A stretch of DNA of 64,000 bases, taken from positions 71,556,119 through 71,620,118 of the forward strand of contig CM024759.1 of the NCBI GenBank assembly GCA_014218235.1. Direction: 5' to 3'. The position numbers and the translations under genes are program-made. Positions 9,865 through 20,044 of this stretch are shown here, piece by piece; the stretch's first letter is position 1; every line of letters starts with the position of its first letter. This DNA comes from Colocasia esculenta. Its lineage: Eukaryota > Streptophyta > Magnoliopsida > Alismatales > Araceae. The notes beneath the pieces are model-generated. The model did no database searches and was not told where the DNA came from. It saw nothing but the letters and a program-made list of their open reading frames with translations.

Positions 9865-10182
9865 GATATAATTTGATGTTTACTTTTGGGTTTTTTTTCA
9901 CAGAAATCATTGTCACATAAAAGTAGAAAATATAGCATCTTTGTTACATATAAAGGTTCACTGTACCGTCTGGATTGGTCGTGCCGTATTCTCCGTGGGA
10001 AGATACGGTACCGTGCCGTATCGTTGAGATACGCTGAAAAAATAGCTTGTTTGATTTGTTTTTTAAGTTTTGTGACTTGATGAATATTAAAATGAGCAAA
10101 CTTCAAATGAAGACTCTCTATCCAAACTTAAGATAGACTTTCCATCTCTTCTCATACATGCACCCTTTCTCTCTCCCCTTTC
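9865..10182. other. Unassigned flank of the Tat-like element
   Basis: It continues the sequence interrupted at 3480. No gene or terminal repeat is recognised. Short inverted motifs around TACGGTACCGTGCCGTA (about 10003-10019) are visible. Confidence 0.4.
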
Positions 10183-10640
10183 TCTCTCATATCCTTCAGA
10201 ATTATCAGGGATATCACGCCTTCTACAGCCTGAAAAGGGGCTGATATGCTCACAAGGTCTTCATCAAAGTTGTTCTATTCTTTTTCAGCTTCGTCCTCAA
10301 AGTGGAATCACCTCAATTGGTGGTCTATGTCCAAAGTTATAGTAGATTATTATTCACATTCTCTATCATATCATGATCTACATATATGATTATCATATCT
10401 TTCACATCTCAAACGAGGGGATATCTCTTCGAGACTTCTTCATGGAAGTTGTTCCCCACGACTTTCTCTACGAGTTCCAACTAGAATCACATCAAATGAA
10501 TGTATGTGCTTAAAGATACAGTGGATTATTCTTGACCTTCTCTCTCATATCGCGATCCAAACTAGCAATGAGTACGGCCTCTCTACAGCCTAAACAAGGG
10601 TGATCTAATCTTTGGGCTCTTCAAAAAGAAAGTTGTTCAT
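10183..10640. repeat. Degenerate ~180-bp tandem repeat, about 2.6 copies
   Basis: Units start near 10183, 10363 and 10542 with CTCT(C/A)TCATATC. Each keeps, at the same offset, a CTTC..CAAAGTTGTTC block and (units 1 and 2) a tail with ATAGTAGATTATT or ACAGTGGATTATT. Units are strongly diverged. The ~180-bp period matches typical plant satellite monomers. Confidence 0.65.
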
Positions 10641-10858
10641 GATATGACCAATGTATTCTATTAGATCAACACCAAGAATCCAAAACAGAAACAAAATTAT
10701 AATGTCTTAAAATGTATAATAAAATATTAATATGACACTAAGAAATTAAAAGAGATAGTAAATTATACATAAGACATGATCACTTATATAAAATATAATT
10801 ATATTTAATGTTAGAATATTTTTATATTAAATATAATTCTGGTACTATCTTTGATTGT

Positions 10859-11600
10859 ATGCACTTTAACAGGACGATATTCGGTTTCAAAAATAAAGTC
10901 AAATCTTAAGTCATCATAATTATTAGAAAATATATTAATTTTAAAAATATAAAATATCAAAAATTATTGATGCATAGATGTTGAGATTAAGTCGAACTAA
11001 TGATTTTTGAGATAATTTTTACTTGACAAAAATTAATTAAAAAATTAAACTATAAGTATTATAATTTATATCATCTCTTAATTAGTTTATGTTTGAAATT
11101 TTATCTAAATTAGACACTATTTAGAGTCCTTAAGTGCACACAGGGTTTGTCGCTGTAGGCGAACCCTCTGTGCACTTCAACGAGACGACATTTGATTCCG
11201 AAAATAAAGTCAAATCTGAAGTCATCATAATTACTAAAAAATGTACTGATTCTAAAAATATAAATATCATGAGTTATTGATGCATAGATGTTGAGATTAA
11301 GTCGACCTAATGATTTTTGGGATAATTTTTACTTGACAAAAAATTAATTTAAAAAAGTAAACTAAAATTACTATAATTTGTATCATCTATTAATTAACTT
11401 ATGTTTGAAATTTCATCTCAATTAGACACCATTTAGATCCCTTAAATGTTGAGATTAAATCAATCTAATGATTTTTGGGATAATTTTTACTTGACGAAAA
11501 ACTAATTTAAAATTTTAAACTAAAATTACTATAATTTGTAGCATCTCTTAATTAACTTATGTTTAAATTTTTATCTCAATTAGACACCATGTAGACCCCT
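10859..11600. repeat. Tandem copies of a chromovirus LTR U3-like segment
   Basis: Unit 1 (about 10859-11169) and unit 2 (about 11170-11440) share AAATAAAGTCAAATCT, AAGTCATCATAATTA, TGATGCATAGATGTTGAGA and the GATAATTTTTACTTGAC run. A third, 5'-truncated unit covers about 11447-11600. The unit is homologous, in reverse complement, to the right end of the solo LTR at 20045-22520 (about 22085-22330), so it derives from LTR U3 sequence. Confidence 0.75.
11132..11177. other. Long imperfect hairpin at the repeat junction
   Basis: AAGTGCACACAGGGTTTGTC faces GCGAACCCTCTGTGCACTT across a few bases, giving a stem of about 19 bp with one or two mismatches exactly where unit 1 meets unit 2. Confidence 0.8.
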
Positions 11601-12264
11601 TAGATACATTAATTAGATGTGAGAAGGAAAGTAAAAAAAAAAAATGGGCCTGCCACGGACCTGACCGCACCGGTCCGTGGCAAACAGTGGCGTGCCGCTG
11701 CGGTAGGCCCGAGTCACCTCATTGGGGTGACCCGACCGTGCCATGGCTCTGGCACGGTGCGGTTTGGCCAACCATGTTACATATTATCAAACATGACACT
11801 CATAAATAAAATATTACAAATATATCATCATAATTAACTTCTATCGGAAAAAAGTGAATATTCTTCCAAAATTCAATTATTTATGTTAGTTTAATAATTT
11901 TTTATGAAATATCTGTATTCAATTTTTTAAGACTTTGAGAATGAGACGGCTGCTAGGGTAATTCAGCGCCCAAGGGTAAAAAGAGATTTCTTTTCATGGA
12001 TTAGTCAAACTTTGTTAAATTAATAGAGAGTAAAACCATATCACCATACATAATGTCAAATCTACAATATTTTCTATTTATGAATGGCATACTTGATAAA
12101 ACGACATATTTATCAGTTTTTCATGTAACAATAGTCTTGTGCAAGAAAACTAATTACTTTTTTCAAGGTTCGTCCAATTGAAAAATCAAACCAATTCATA
12201 TTCTCATCCTACATTATGGTTAAAAATCGATGTACCATGCCAATGTCGTACGAGCCATGATCAA

Positions 12265-13165
12265 CACTACAAGAAATGGGGTATTTGGCGACGGGTTATT
12301 GGGGATGGCTGCAAGAAGTCATCCCCAAAGCATTATTTGGGACGGTTGGAAGACAATTGTTTCCAATATGAACCTTTTAGCGACGACTGTGAAAGATCAT
12401 TGTTAATAAAAGGCAATGGTGATGGCTGAACAAAGGGTCATCCTTAAAAGTTGACTATTAGAGATAGCTGAGAGACTCATCTCGAATGAGAACATTCGCA
12501 ACAGTTGAAGCTATCGCTATTAAAACCATCGGGACGATCGTTGATGGTTGTCTCTAAAAGGTGACAATTAGGGATGGATAGTAAAGTCATCGCTAATAAT
12601 ATTATTTGGAACGACTACATTCGTCACCAATAAGATCAATTGGGATGGGTTGTAGAGTCATCCTTTAAAAAGTCAAGCATTCGAGGCTGATGTAGAGGTC
12701 GTCCCCGATAATTTATTTGCGACAGCTAAAAGGCATCATGAATACCTTTGTATTAACGACAGTTGGTTTAAATTGTCCCAACTAAAGTCATTAGGGATGA
12801 CTCAAGCCGTCCTCAGTAGACAAGTTTCGGGGATGAAAAAAATCTGTCACTAATAATTTCTAGCGATGATTTGAAGTCATCGCCAAAGGTTTATAGCGAC
12901 GACTTGTAAGCCATCGCGAATGTATTATTTTGCTAAATCTGTTTTGAAAAAAAGTTTTGTGGTTGTTTATATGTTATTTATACAAAAGATACTAATTAAA
13001 AAAAAATCAATTTCACAATACTATGTTAAGTAGATCTTTGAAGGATGTAGTGACATGTATATAAAAATTATTGGGGAAGCATGTACACTAGTCGTCCCTA
13101 ATATTATTGGGGATGGATTTAATTATTGGGGATGACCTAGTGACGGTGTTGCAGTTTATTCTTGA
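12265..13165. mobile_element. CACTA (En/Spm) non-autonomous element or end
   Basis: The left edge is the canonical plant CACTA terminus CACTACAAGAAA. It is followed by about 850 bp of short subterminal motifs in both orientations (GGGACGG, GGGATG, GTCATCCC, GCGACGA, GTCATCGC), the usual transposase-binding arrangement. A degraded matching end (TTTATTCTTGAGAGG) lies near 13156-13170. No transposase is present and no clean 3-bp duplication is seen, so the right edge is uncertain. Confidence 0.72.
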
Positions 13166-13169
13166 GAGG

Positions 13170-14300
13170 CTCTGACCGAGACTGTTGGGACCAGTTCTCC
13201 GACGTCGTCTGACGCCCGAGAACTTGCAAGCCCACCAAAGGGTCTCGGTGGGGAGACACTACAACGCTTAAGTCAGTTGCTAACCATGAAGAATGACCTA
13301 GCTAGAGGAGTAGAATTGTGTACCCTTTTGCTAGTCGAGTTTTCCTATATATAGAGATCTGTTTGCCCTCCGGTCCGACAAATGAGGGCCTTGGACAAGT
13401 GTGAATCCCCTCGGGCCCGGGTAGGTAGCGCCACGCTATCGTATTGGATGGCCCATTCTGGTCGTGTCTGCAGGCACATTTCGCCTCCATGCCTAACATG
13501 CCCTATCGGCGTGCTAGGCAACCCACATCACCATACTGAACACATCGTTACCAGGCACACCACGTCCCTATACGAGACACCCCATGTCAGCATGCTAGGG
13601 TCTCCACAACAATCAGGAAGCGGGAGATTGCATATCCCACGTTGGTTGGAACCAACCTCCTCACCTCAGCCTATGCCCAAGGTGAGTTTGTCTTCGAGTC
13701 GAACATCATCTCTCAGGACAAGATCCTCGTCATACTAAGTTGATCCCCGATCTCAGGCCTTGACCCCAAGATGGGCATTGTTGAACTGACCTCCTTCGAA
13801 CCATGTCCCTGAGAGGAGCCTTGTCACCTTCTTGGGTGGACCTCCTCACCTCGGCCTTTACCTGAGATGAGTCTGTTGTCCTTACTGATCCCAGACATCG
13901 GCCATGATCTACGTCTTGAACTTGGAGCATGTGGGAGCCACCCGTCATTGGTCCAGCTTCATGTCGAGTGATCACTGAGTCGGGCGAAGTTGTTGCTAAG
14001 AGACGGATCCCTTACGCGATGATACTGCTACTGAGCTCATTAGACTGGTGAGTTGGCTTTGGCCATATGCTGAGATGCTAGTCTTGGTCATGTATTGATG
14101 TAACCGTTGGCTTTATAACTAATTTATGACACTGGAATCAGCCAAGAGCTCGTGGGCTCTTGGAGGCTATCCCGAGTCACCGATATTAGTCGGGATGAGA
14201 CTCTTTGTTGGAATCAGCCGAGTGCCGAACGACCTTGCATGCTATCCTGATGCTCCAAATCGACACACCTCAGAAGCTATCCTCAGCCCCCGACCGTAGC
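13170..14300 (-). repeat. Diverged LTR fragment related to the Tat-like LTR
   Basis: It keeps the order of landmarks of the 915-bp LTR: GCAAGCCC(A/G)CC, GGTGGGGAGACACT, CTCAAGTCAG-like CTTAAGTCAGTTGCTA, then a minus-strand TATA box (CTATATATAG, about 13346-13356), and an end rich in GGAATCAGCC and GGCTATCC(T/C). The first ~80 bp are missing, probably replaced by the CACTA element. Divergence is much higher than between the two LTRs at 3481 and 8945. Confidence 0.6.
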
Positions 14301-14416
14301 ATTATTTTTGCCATTGTGATATCAAAATCAATCAAGAGTGCCCTTAGTGACCTCGCAAGCATGCTTTTAGCGACCTTCCTCATTTGATCTCCACCCGGAG
14401 ATGAGTATCACAATCA

Positions 14417-15430
14417 CATGAAAGAAAATGAAAATTCACATCTACCTCAATTGGCTTTTTAATAAGGTTAACAAAATCTATATTTTTTTAAACTTCTAAG
14501 CACAACCTTATGTTTTCCAAACAGGTAAATGAAAAGAAATGAAAATGCACATCTAACTCAATCTGGCCTGTAAGTAAGTACCACACCACATATATATTTG
14601 CAATTTTTTACAAGCATCACAAAGTTCAAATATTTATCAGATATAAAACAAATATAATTTCAACATGTCCAAAATGTTTGCAATGTAATTACATGTAGTC
14701 CACATGAATACATGTCAGTCTAAAGAACTAAGTCAACTTGTCAATCATTGGAGCTGGTATCAGATAAAAAGAAATTTGAATCAATGTGCTCTTGTGGTTT
14801 TTCAATACCGAACTCAATATCCATTCAAGTGAGTAAAGGTAGATGTAGATCTATAGACAATACTTTAATTATGTCCACAAATGATATGGTGAATGAACTG
14901 CATTAGTTGGGATGTTGAACTCTATAAAGAACTTTCAGACAACATCGATGACTGCTACTTTGGGCAATGAGGACAAAGAGGAGAGAATTGGTGGTGAGGA
15001 TCTCTAGACATAGATGGAGGTTGTCTCTCTAGATTGTTGATGTCATCTTGCAAAAGTCTACCGAATTGTAAATGTCATCTTTCAAAAGTCACCTTACTTA
15101 CAACGTAATTACAGGCAATACATATGCACACATTAAGTCAAAATAACTAAATCAACTTGTCAATCATCAGAGCCAATATCAGATGAAAAAGTAATTTGAA
15201 TCATTGTACTCTTCAACTTCGAATTCAATGTCCACTCGAGTAGGTAAAAGTAGGTATAAATATGTGAATAATACTCTAATCATATCCACAAATGAGGGCG
15301 AATAAACTACGTCAGTTAAGATGTTGAACTCCACAAAAAATTGTTGCATCACATCAATAGTTGCTTCTCTAGAGGAGAAGGAAGGCCTAGGTGTAAAATT
15401 AGAGATAGAAGCAGCTTGCTTTAATAGATT
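14417..15430. repeat. Duplicated decayed coding fragment of unknown family
   Basis: Two kinds of direct duplication occur. A short one (about 14417-14452 and 14527-14563) shares GAAAATGCACATCTA-like sequence. A longer one (about 14685-14960 and 15100-15360) shares CAACTTGTCAATCAT, ATATCAGATGAAAA and GATGTTGAACTC. On the minus strand both long copies resemble one peptide (SFVDMIRVLFTYLYLLLP in one, SFVDIIKVLSIDLHLPLL in the other) and end in an acidic tail. The copy near 15200 is open for 88 codons (15179-15445); the other has stops. I do not recognise the family; a transposon protein C-terminus is likely. Confidence 0.55.
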
Positions 15431-15553
15431 GCGGGTGTCATCCAATAAAAGTCTGCAGAAGCCATGTGCTAAGGAGCTAACTCACAGTCTATGCAATCGC
15501 TACCATGTCCAACCAAATGTTCGAAGAAGTGGTATCTACAATACATATAATAA

Positions 15554-15717
15554 ATGAGAAGAATTTAGTGCACTTAAGTTTTGTACTTTTCACTTGTATC
15601 TCTAACTTCTCATTGGATGGTGTATTGTGTCATCTTTTCATTGGCCAATAAAAAGCAAGAGATACAAGTGCAAAATGTAAAATTCAAATGCACTAAATTA
15701 TTCTCATAAAAATACAG
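15554..15717. mobile_element. MITE with ~48-bp terminal inverted repeats
   Basis: The 164-bp element starts ATGAGAAGAATTTAGTGCAC and ends with its near-perfect inverse (…CACTAAATTATTCTCAT). The inverted match runs about 48 bp on each side, including CACTTGTATCTCT facing AGAGATACAAGTG. The core is about 60 bp. No target duplication can be assigned with confidence, so the superfamily is open. Confidence 0.85.
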
Positions 15718-16193
15718 CAGTGTGTAGTTGCGCTTCGAAGGGGTGTGATGACAATCGCATGGCATCCAGCTATATCAAGGAAGTGGTAAATCTAAGCTTC
15801 AATTTTATATTATATAATTTAAATCCATAAAATTTCAAATTGGAGATTCAGGTAATGTGATGATTTAAAATAGTAAATCTAAGTTTCTACAATTTATATA
15901 CAACAGTAGAATAATTCTAAAATTATTTTAAAATATATTAAAATTGTTTTTAAATTCAGATTTAATTAAAACCACTAACTAGATCTAGCTAAAACTATCT
16001 TAAATTTATGAAAAAAATTGTTGCAAATGGTTTCTAAACACTTGCAACAAGTTCTTACATCAATCTCATGCCTTAATCTAATAAAAAAAATTAAAAAAAC
16101 TTTAATCTAGGATTCGGAACTTACCTTTAAGAGGCTCAAATTGTCTCAATTAATACAACTTGAGAACACCCTCAAATCAATGCAAACTAGTTC
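15718..16193. other. AT-rich unassigned sequence
   Basis: No gene, terminal repeat or RNA is visible. Multiple stops occur in all frames. Confidence 0.4.
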
Positions 16194-16338
16194 TGTGACG
16201 GTCCTCGTCGTTCAAACCCGTTAACCTAATAACAAGCCTGATCCGACTCCGCCTCTCACGAACGAGCCGAAACCTCGCAAAGGATATCAATCACATGTCC
16301 GTAGAAATATAAAGGAAACAACTCAAATATATATAAGA
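16194..16338 (-). repeat. Start of an LTR later split by a Helitron
   Basis: TGTGACGGTCCTCGTCG begins like the chromovirus LTRs here (TGTCACGTCC at 20045, TGTAACGCCC at 41383), and the sequence resumes after the Helitron at 19394. The continuation carries the GCTCAGTAGG decamer (19626-19635) found near the start of the other minus-oriented LTRs. Its far end is not certain; it may be the LTR that finishes at 34773. Confidence 0.5.
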
Positions 16339-18265
16339 CTAGATCTCTACCCGTGCGATGCACGTTATTTTTTTAAGATTTTAAATTAAGATAAATATAA
16401 TTATAAATTTTAGATAAATGTTAAAATAATATAAACTTTTAAAATAATATTTTTTCTTAAAAAAACTCACGACACATCACAAAAAATGCTAAAATTAACA
16501 ATACAATAACAACACAACAAAATTATATGCAAGTGTTGTGCCTATTGCGAAAGTGAATTGGGACTTCCAACGTATGAAACATAAAAATTGCAATGGGATA
16601 AATTGCATATGGGTGTGCTGTTGAGGAGGATAACTACTTACAGATGCAACAAAAAAAAATCTATGCGAAAGAATGTTTAATAGTTTACTTGTAAGCAATA
16701 TGTATATCCAATATCCAAACAAATTTGCTTAAAGGAAAGAAGAAAAAAACATTAGAGAACTCCTTCACGAAAGTGCCCCCCAATATCGGTAAGTAGTACT
16801 ACTACTTTTAATTAGATACGGAAAAGAGATGGAGTCCAAGTCTGGGTGGAGGGGGGAGGCCATGGGTTAATCCTCCATGATTCTAAAGCACATGCAACTG
16901 TCCTCCACCCTGAAGCTTCCTCCCATGAAACCCAGATGAGCAAGAGAACAAATTTTGGACTAAAATAAGCAAACTAAAACATCAAACCCTTTTTAATCGA
17001 GACCTTCATCCAACACACATCACCGTCACCCCTGTTGGGCATTCTTGGGAATCCATGAGGACCGCCCATGGCGTCTGTCCTTCACTGGCGAGGCTGCCTC
17101 TTTGATTGGTTAGGTGTTCCTGTACGTGGAGGTGGATCAGGGGACTGAATACGGGCATCGTGAGTGAGGAGACGGTGCAGGAGACTGAACATGGCAATTC
17201 TCTAATGCATGCATGCATGGCAGAAGAACTGTGGGGATGAGGATCTTGTCGAGGAGGGTGACATGTGAGGTGAAGATCTGCCGGTCATGTTGTTCAGAAC
17301 TGTGTCAAAAACTGTTGTAAGCGGTGGCGGCACTACTACCACGGTTGCCTCATGGATGGTATTCATCAATCATCAATAGAGTTGGAGCAGGAGCACTGAA
17401 TACGGGCATCGCGAGCGAAGAGACGGTGCAGGAGACTGAACACGTCAGTTCTCTCATGCATGCATGCATGGCAGAAGAACTGTGGGGATGAGGATGTTGT
17501 CGAGGAGGGTGACATGGGAGGTGAAGATCTAACTGGTCTTGGTTTGTGTCTGTCACCTTGCAGCGGCGGTGGCAACCGATACCCAGTTCTGTGGCAAAAA
17601 TATCTAGATACCCATCACTGCCAAGGAGGAGAAGCAGCAACCGATATCCAGTTCTATGGCAAAAAATGCCACTTTGCGTGTACGTCCATGCAAGATGAGT
17701 CACATTTCTGACTTGCAGGCAGTGTTATGATACATATGCAAAGCACTTCTTAATGTTACAACATTCGTATCAATAAGCATTCCAATTTATAAATTCTGTT
17801 TATAAACATGGATAAAACACATTACGTATGTGAGGTGGCCAAGTTTCTGTGCTGCCCGGCGAGGTTAATTTGAGGTAACGGGGAAGGAGGGGAGGGTGAT
17901 GGATGATCCAGGATCGCCAGCTTGCTGGCATGGCGGGTCTCACCGTTGTCGGGTAAGTGCATCTTTTATATCAGAAATTATATGTTCAACAAAGAAGGCA
18001 GTCATTGGTTGCATGCTACAATGCATTATGCATACATTAAAAGGAAAATCGGGCGAGGCGACCTACAGTTGGTCGATTAAGATATGGGGCAGGCGAGGGT
18101 AAATCGGGGAGGCCACCTGCAGTTTGTGCATGTCAACCAACGACGTCCTCTTCTCCGGCGCCGTTGTTGACGCGCTCAACGGGAGGGCCGTCGACACCAG
18201 GCGGAGCAGCAATTCGAATTCAGCAGACAACTGGATGCGCCGACGCAGTTGAAGGTGACCCTTCA

Positions 18266-18418
18266 CGGCACAGGCGAAAACGGCGCCGTAGGCCGCCACG
18301 CGAGCACGGTTGCGGCCTTCGCGATGGCGTCCACCAGCACGAGCTGGAAGTTCATGGCGAAGTGGTCGGTGAGCAGCATGAACTCGAGGTTGAAGAAGGG
18401 GAGGGAAAAGTAGTAGGA
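18266..18418 (-). pseudogene. Possible PIN-type auxin carrier fragment captured by the Helitron
   Basis: The minus strand reads FSLPFFNLEFMLLTDHFAMN, then FQLVLVDAIAKAATVLA. The pattern LPFFxxEFxxxTDxFxMNxxxxxxDxxxKxxxVL resembles the second transmembrane region of short PIN auxin efflux carriers (PIN5/8 type, family knowledge). Only about 45 residues match; sequence on both sides does not. The fragment is too short to function and the assignment is from memory. Confidence 0.4.
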
Positions 18419-18796
18419 GACAATTTGTAACAAAGTGCAAGAGGTGAGGGAGGAGAGAGAGAGAGAGATTTTTTTGAGTCGGTAGAGAGAGAGAGAGAGA
18501 AGAGAAGAGAGAGAGAGAGAGTTGAGAGATGAATTTGAAACAGATAATAATAGGAAAACTGAATTTTGATGGTTATTTTTTGAAAAAGAAGTTGATGCGG
18601 GCAAACGTGTGTGAGTTGATATCATGACGGAGAAAGGGAGGGGTTAGGAGTAGGGGTGAACACGGGTCGGTTCGGTCCGATTTGGCTCGTTTTTTTGCCA
18701 AATCGAACTGAACGAATCCCAAGGCCAAACCGAACCGAACTGAACCGATTCGGTCGGTTTAAATCGAAGTTTAATATTTTCATTTTACAAAACTGC

Positions 18797-18867
18797 GCTT
18801 GGTGGAATTGGCTAAGGCGCTGCCTCAATTCCCGCGGGTGCTGGGTTCGAATCTTGGCTTTCCACAC
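18797..18867 (+). other. tRNA-like segment with Pol III A and B boxes
   Basis: GGTGGAATTGGCTAAGG (18801-18817) resembles an A box and GGTTCGAATCT (18844-18854) is a near-consensus B box, 40-45 bp apart as in tRNA genes. A complete acceptor stem cannot be paired, so I call it a tRNA-derived relic rather than a tRNA gene. A T-run (18870-18873) follows. Confidence 0.55.
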
Positions 18868-18926
18868 TTTTTCGTCTTAAAAAGTGGCGGCTAGCATTTT
18901 TTTACTAAAAAACTTTATGACAAAGG

Positions 18927-18990
18927 GGAGTTTCGAACCCGCGCCGCCCAGTATCCCTCTTGGCGCATGTGTAGCCAACAACGCTACATT
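18927..18990 (-). other. Second tRNA-like segment, convergent to the first
   Basis: Read on the minus strand, TAGCGTTGTTGGCTAC resembles an A box and GGTTCGAAACT (plus 18929-18939) a B box. It lies about 60 bp from the first tRNA-like segment in tail-to-tail orientation. No full cloverleaf is evident. Confidence 0.5.
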
Positions 18991-19393
18991 TTTTGTGTGT
19001 AAAAATACATATAACATATATATATTCGTTTATTCGGTTTTAGAAACTGAAACCGAACTGAATTCTGTAGGGGCCCAAACCGAACGAACTGGTCGGTTTG
19101 GTTCGGTTTGGTTTTTCGGTTTGAACCAAATTTTGAACAGCCTAGTTAGGAGAGTTATGCGGTTGCGCCATAATGGGTTCCTAAGATGGCAAGGTCGGGA
19201 TTCTGTTTGCAGCAAACGTGGGAGTAGTAGCAGAAACATTTTGTTTAAAGAGACAGTTAGTTGTAGGATTAAAACTGTTTTAATAATATAGTGAGGAGAA
19301 AATCGGGAGTGGGTTAGTGGGAGAGAGAGAAAGAGTATGCCACGTGGTGCTCTATATGAGTAGGTAGGTTTGAGTTTTAGTAATATATATAGA

Positions 19394-20044
19394 TGCCACA
19401 TCTCACAAATATTTACATAAAATATACATAGCTAGCTCTCAACTAGAGTCAAGTACAGAGTACAACAACTTGGGGCATATTTCGAGGGTGACAAAAAAGA
19501 AAAGATTACACTACTGGTGGTGCAGACCTAACTTCGTTGCGGTGCGGGTCCGAACTAGACGAGGGACGGGAAGCCTCCTGCTCTCCCTCACCTAAAAGGG
19601 GTAGGGGTGAGCTCGCAAGTCACTGGCTCAGTAGGGAAAATCCCCAAAAGCCGCACAAAACTGAACTCACAAAGTGCAGTAACAAGAAGCTACACTAGGC
19701 AATTTATAGAACTATCTACGCATGGTATAAAGCTGTGTAAATAACAATTATCTCAAGCTACTAACTGGAAAACCTTTAATAAGTAAATGGCAAACCTCGC
19801 CCAAGTATATGAACTAAAGTAGAAAACGCCACACTCGGGTCATGAAGACTGGTTCGCGACACTAACAACTAACCCGGACAAACCACACAGTCTACCTCTC
19901 AGCCTCGTAACCATGGACAAAAGGTCTAGCTGCTGCTCCACTGCAACATGCCAAGAAACTGTGGAGACCAACCACACCACCCTGCGGACCACACAACCGC
20001 AAGCCCTTACCTTCACCTTTAGGGACTCCGGCCCCGAGTTCCCT
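19394..20044 (-). repeat. LTR sequence resumed after the Helitron
   Basis: It continues from 16338 across the A/T insertion point. It contains the LTR decamer GCTCAGTAGG at 19626-19635. It is interrupted again by the solo LTR at 20045; its last five bases TCCCT are the target-duplication copy. Confidence 0.5.

Larger units (their letters stand above)
18651..19144. mobile_element. hAT-type non-autonomous element with 8-bp target duplication
   Basis: The 494-bp element starts TAGGGGTGAACA and its inverted end reads TAGGCTGTTCAA. It is flanked by a perfect 8-bp duplication GTTAGGAG (18643-18650 and 19145-19152), typical of hAT. Subterminal regions are dense in GGTTCGGTTCGGT and its inverse AACCGAACC. 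It carries two tRNA-like segments in opposite orientations. It is nested in the Helitron and therefore younger. Confidence 0.88.
16339..19393 (-). mobile_element. Non-autonomous Helitron with duplicated and captured sequence
   Basis: On the minus strand the element starts TCTATATATATTAC (plus 19393) and ends with a hairpin (CGTGC-atc-GCACG, plus 16352-16364) 12 nt before a terminal CTAG (plus 16339-16342). It sits between A (16338) and T (19394), the Helitron target dinucleotide. There is no Rep/helicase coding sequence. It contains a ~150-bp direct duplication (about 17140-17290 and 17395-17540), a captured coding fragment (18266-18418), GA-rich microsatellites (about 18449-18523) and an inserted hAT-type element. 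Confidence 0.82.

Noticed and set aside
18797..18867. Functional tRNA gene
   Set aside because: A and B boxes are present but an acceptor stem cannot be formed and it lies inside a transposon; kept only as a tRNA-like segment.
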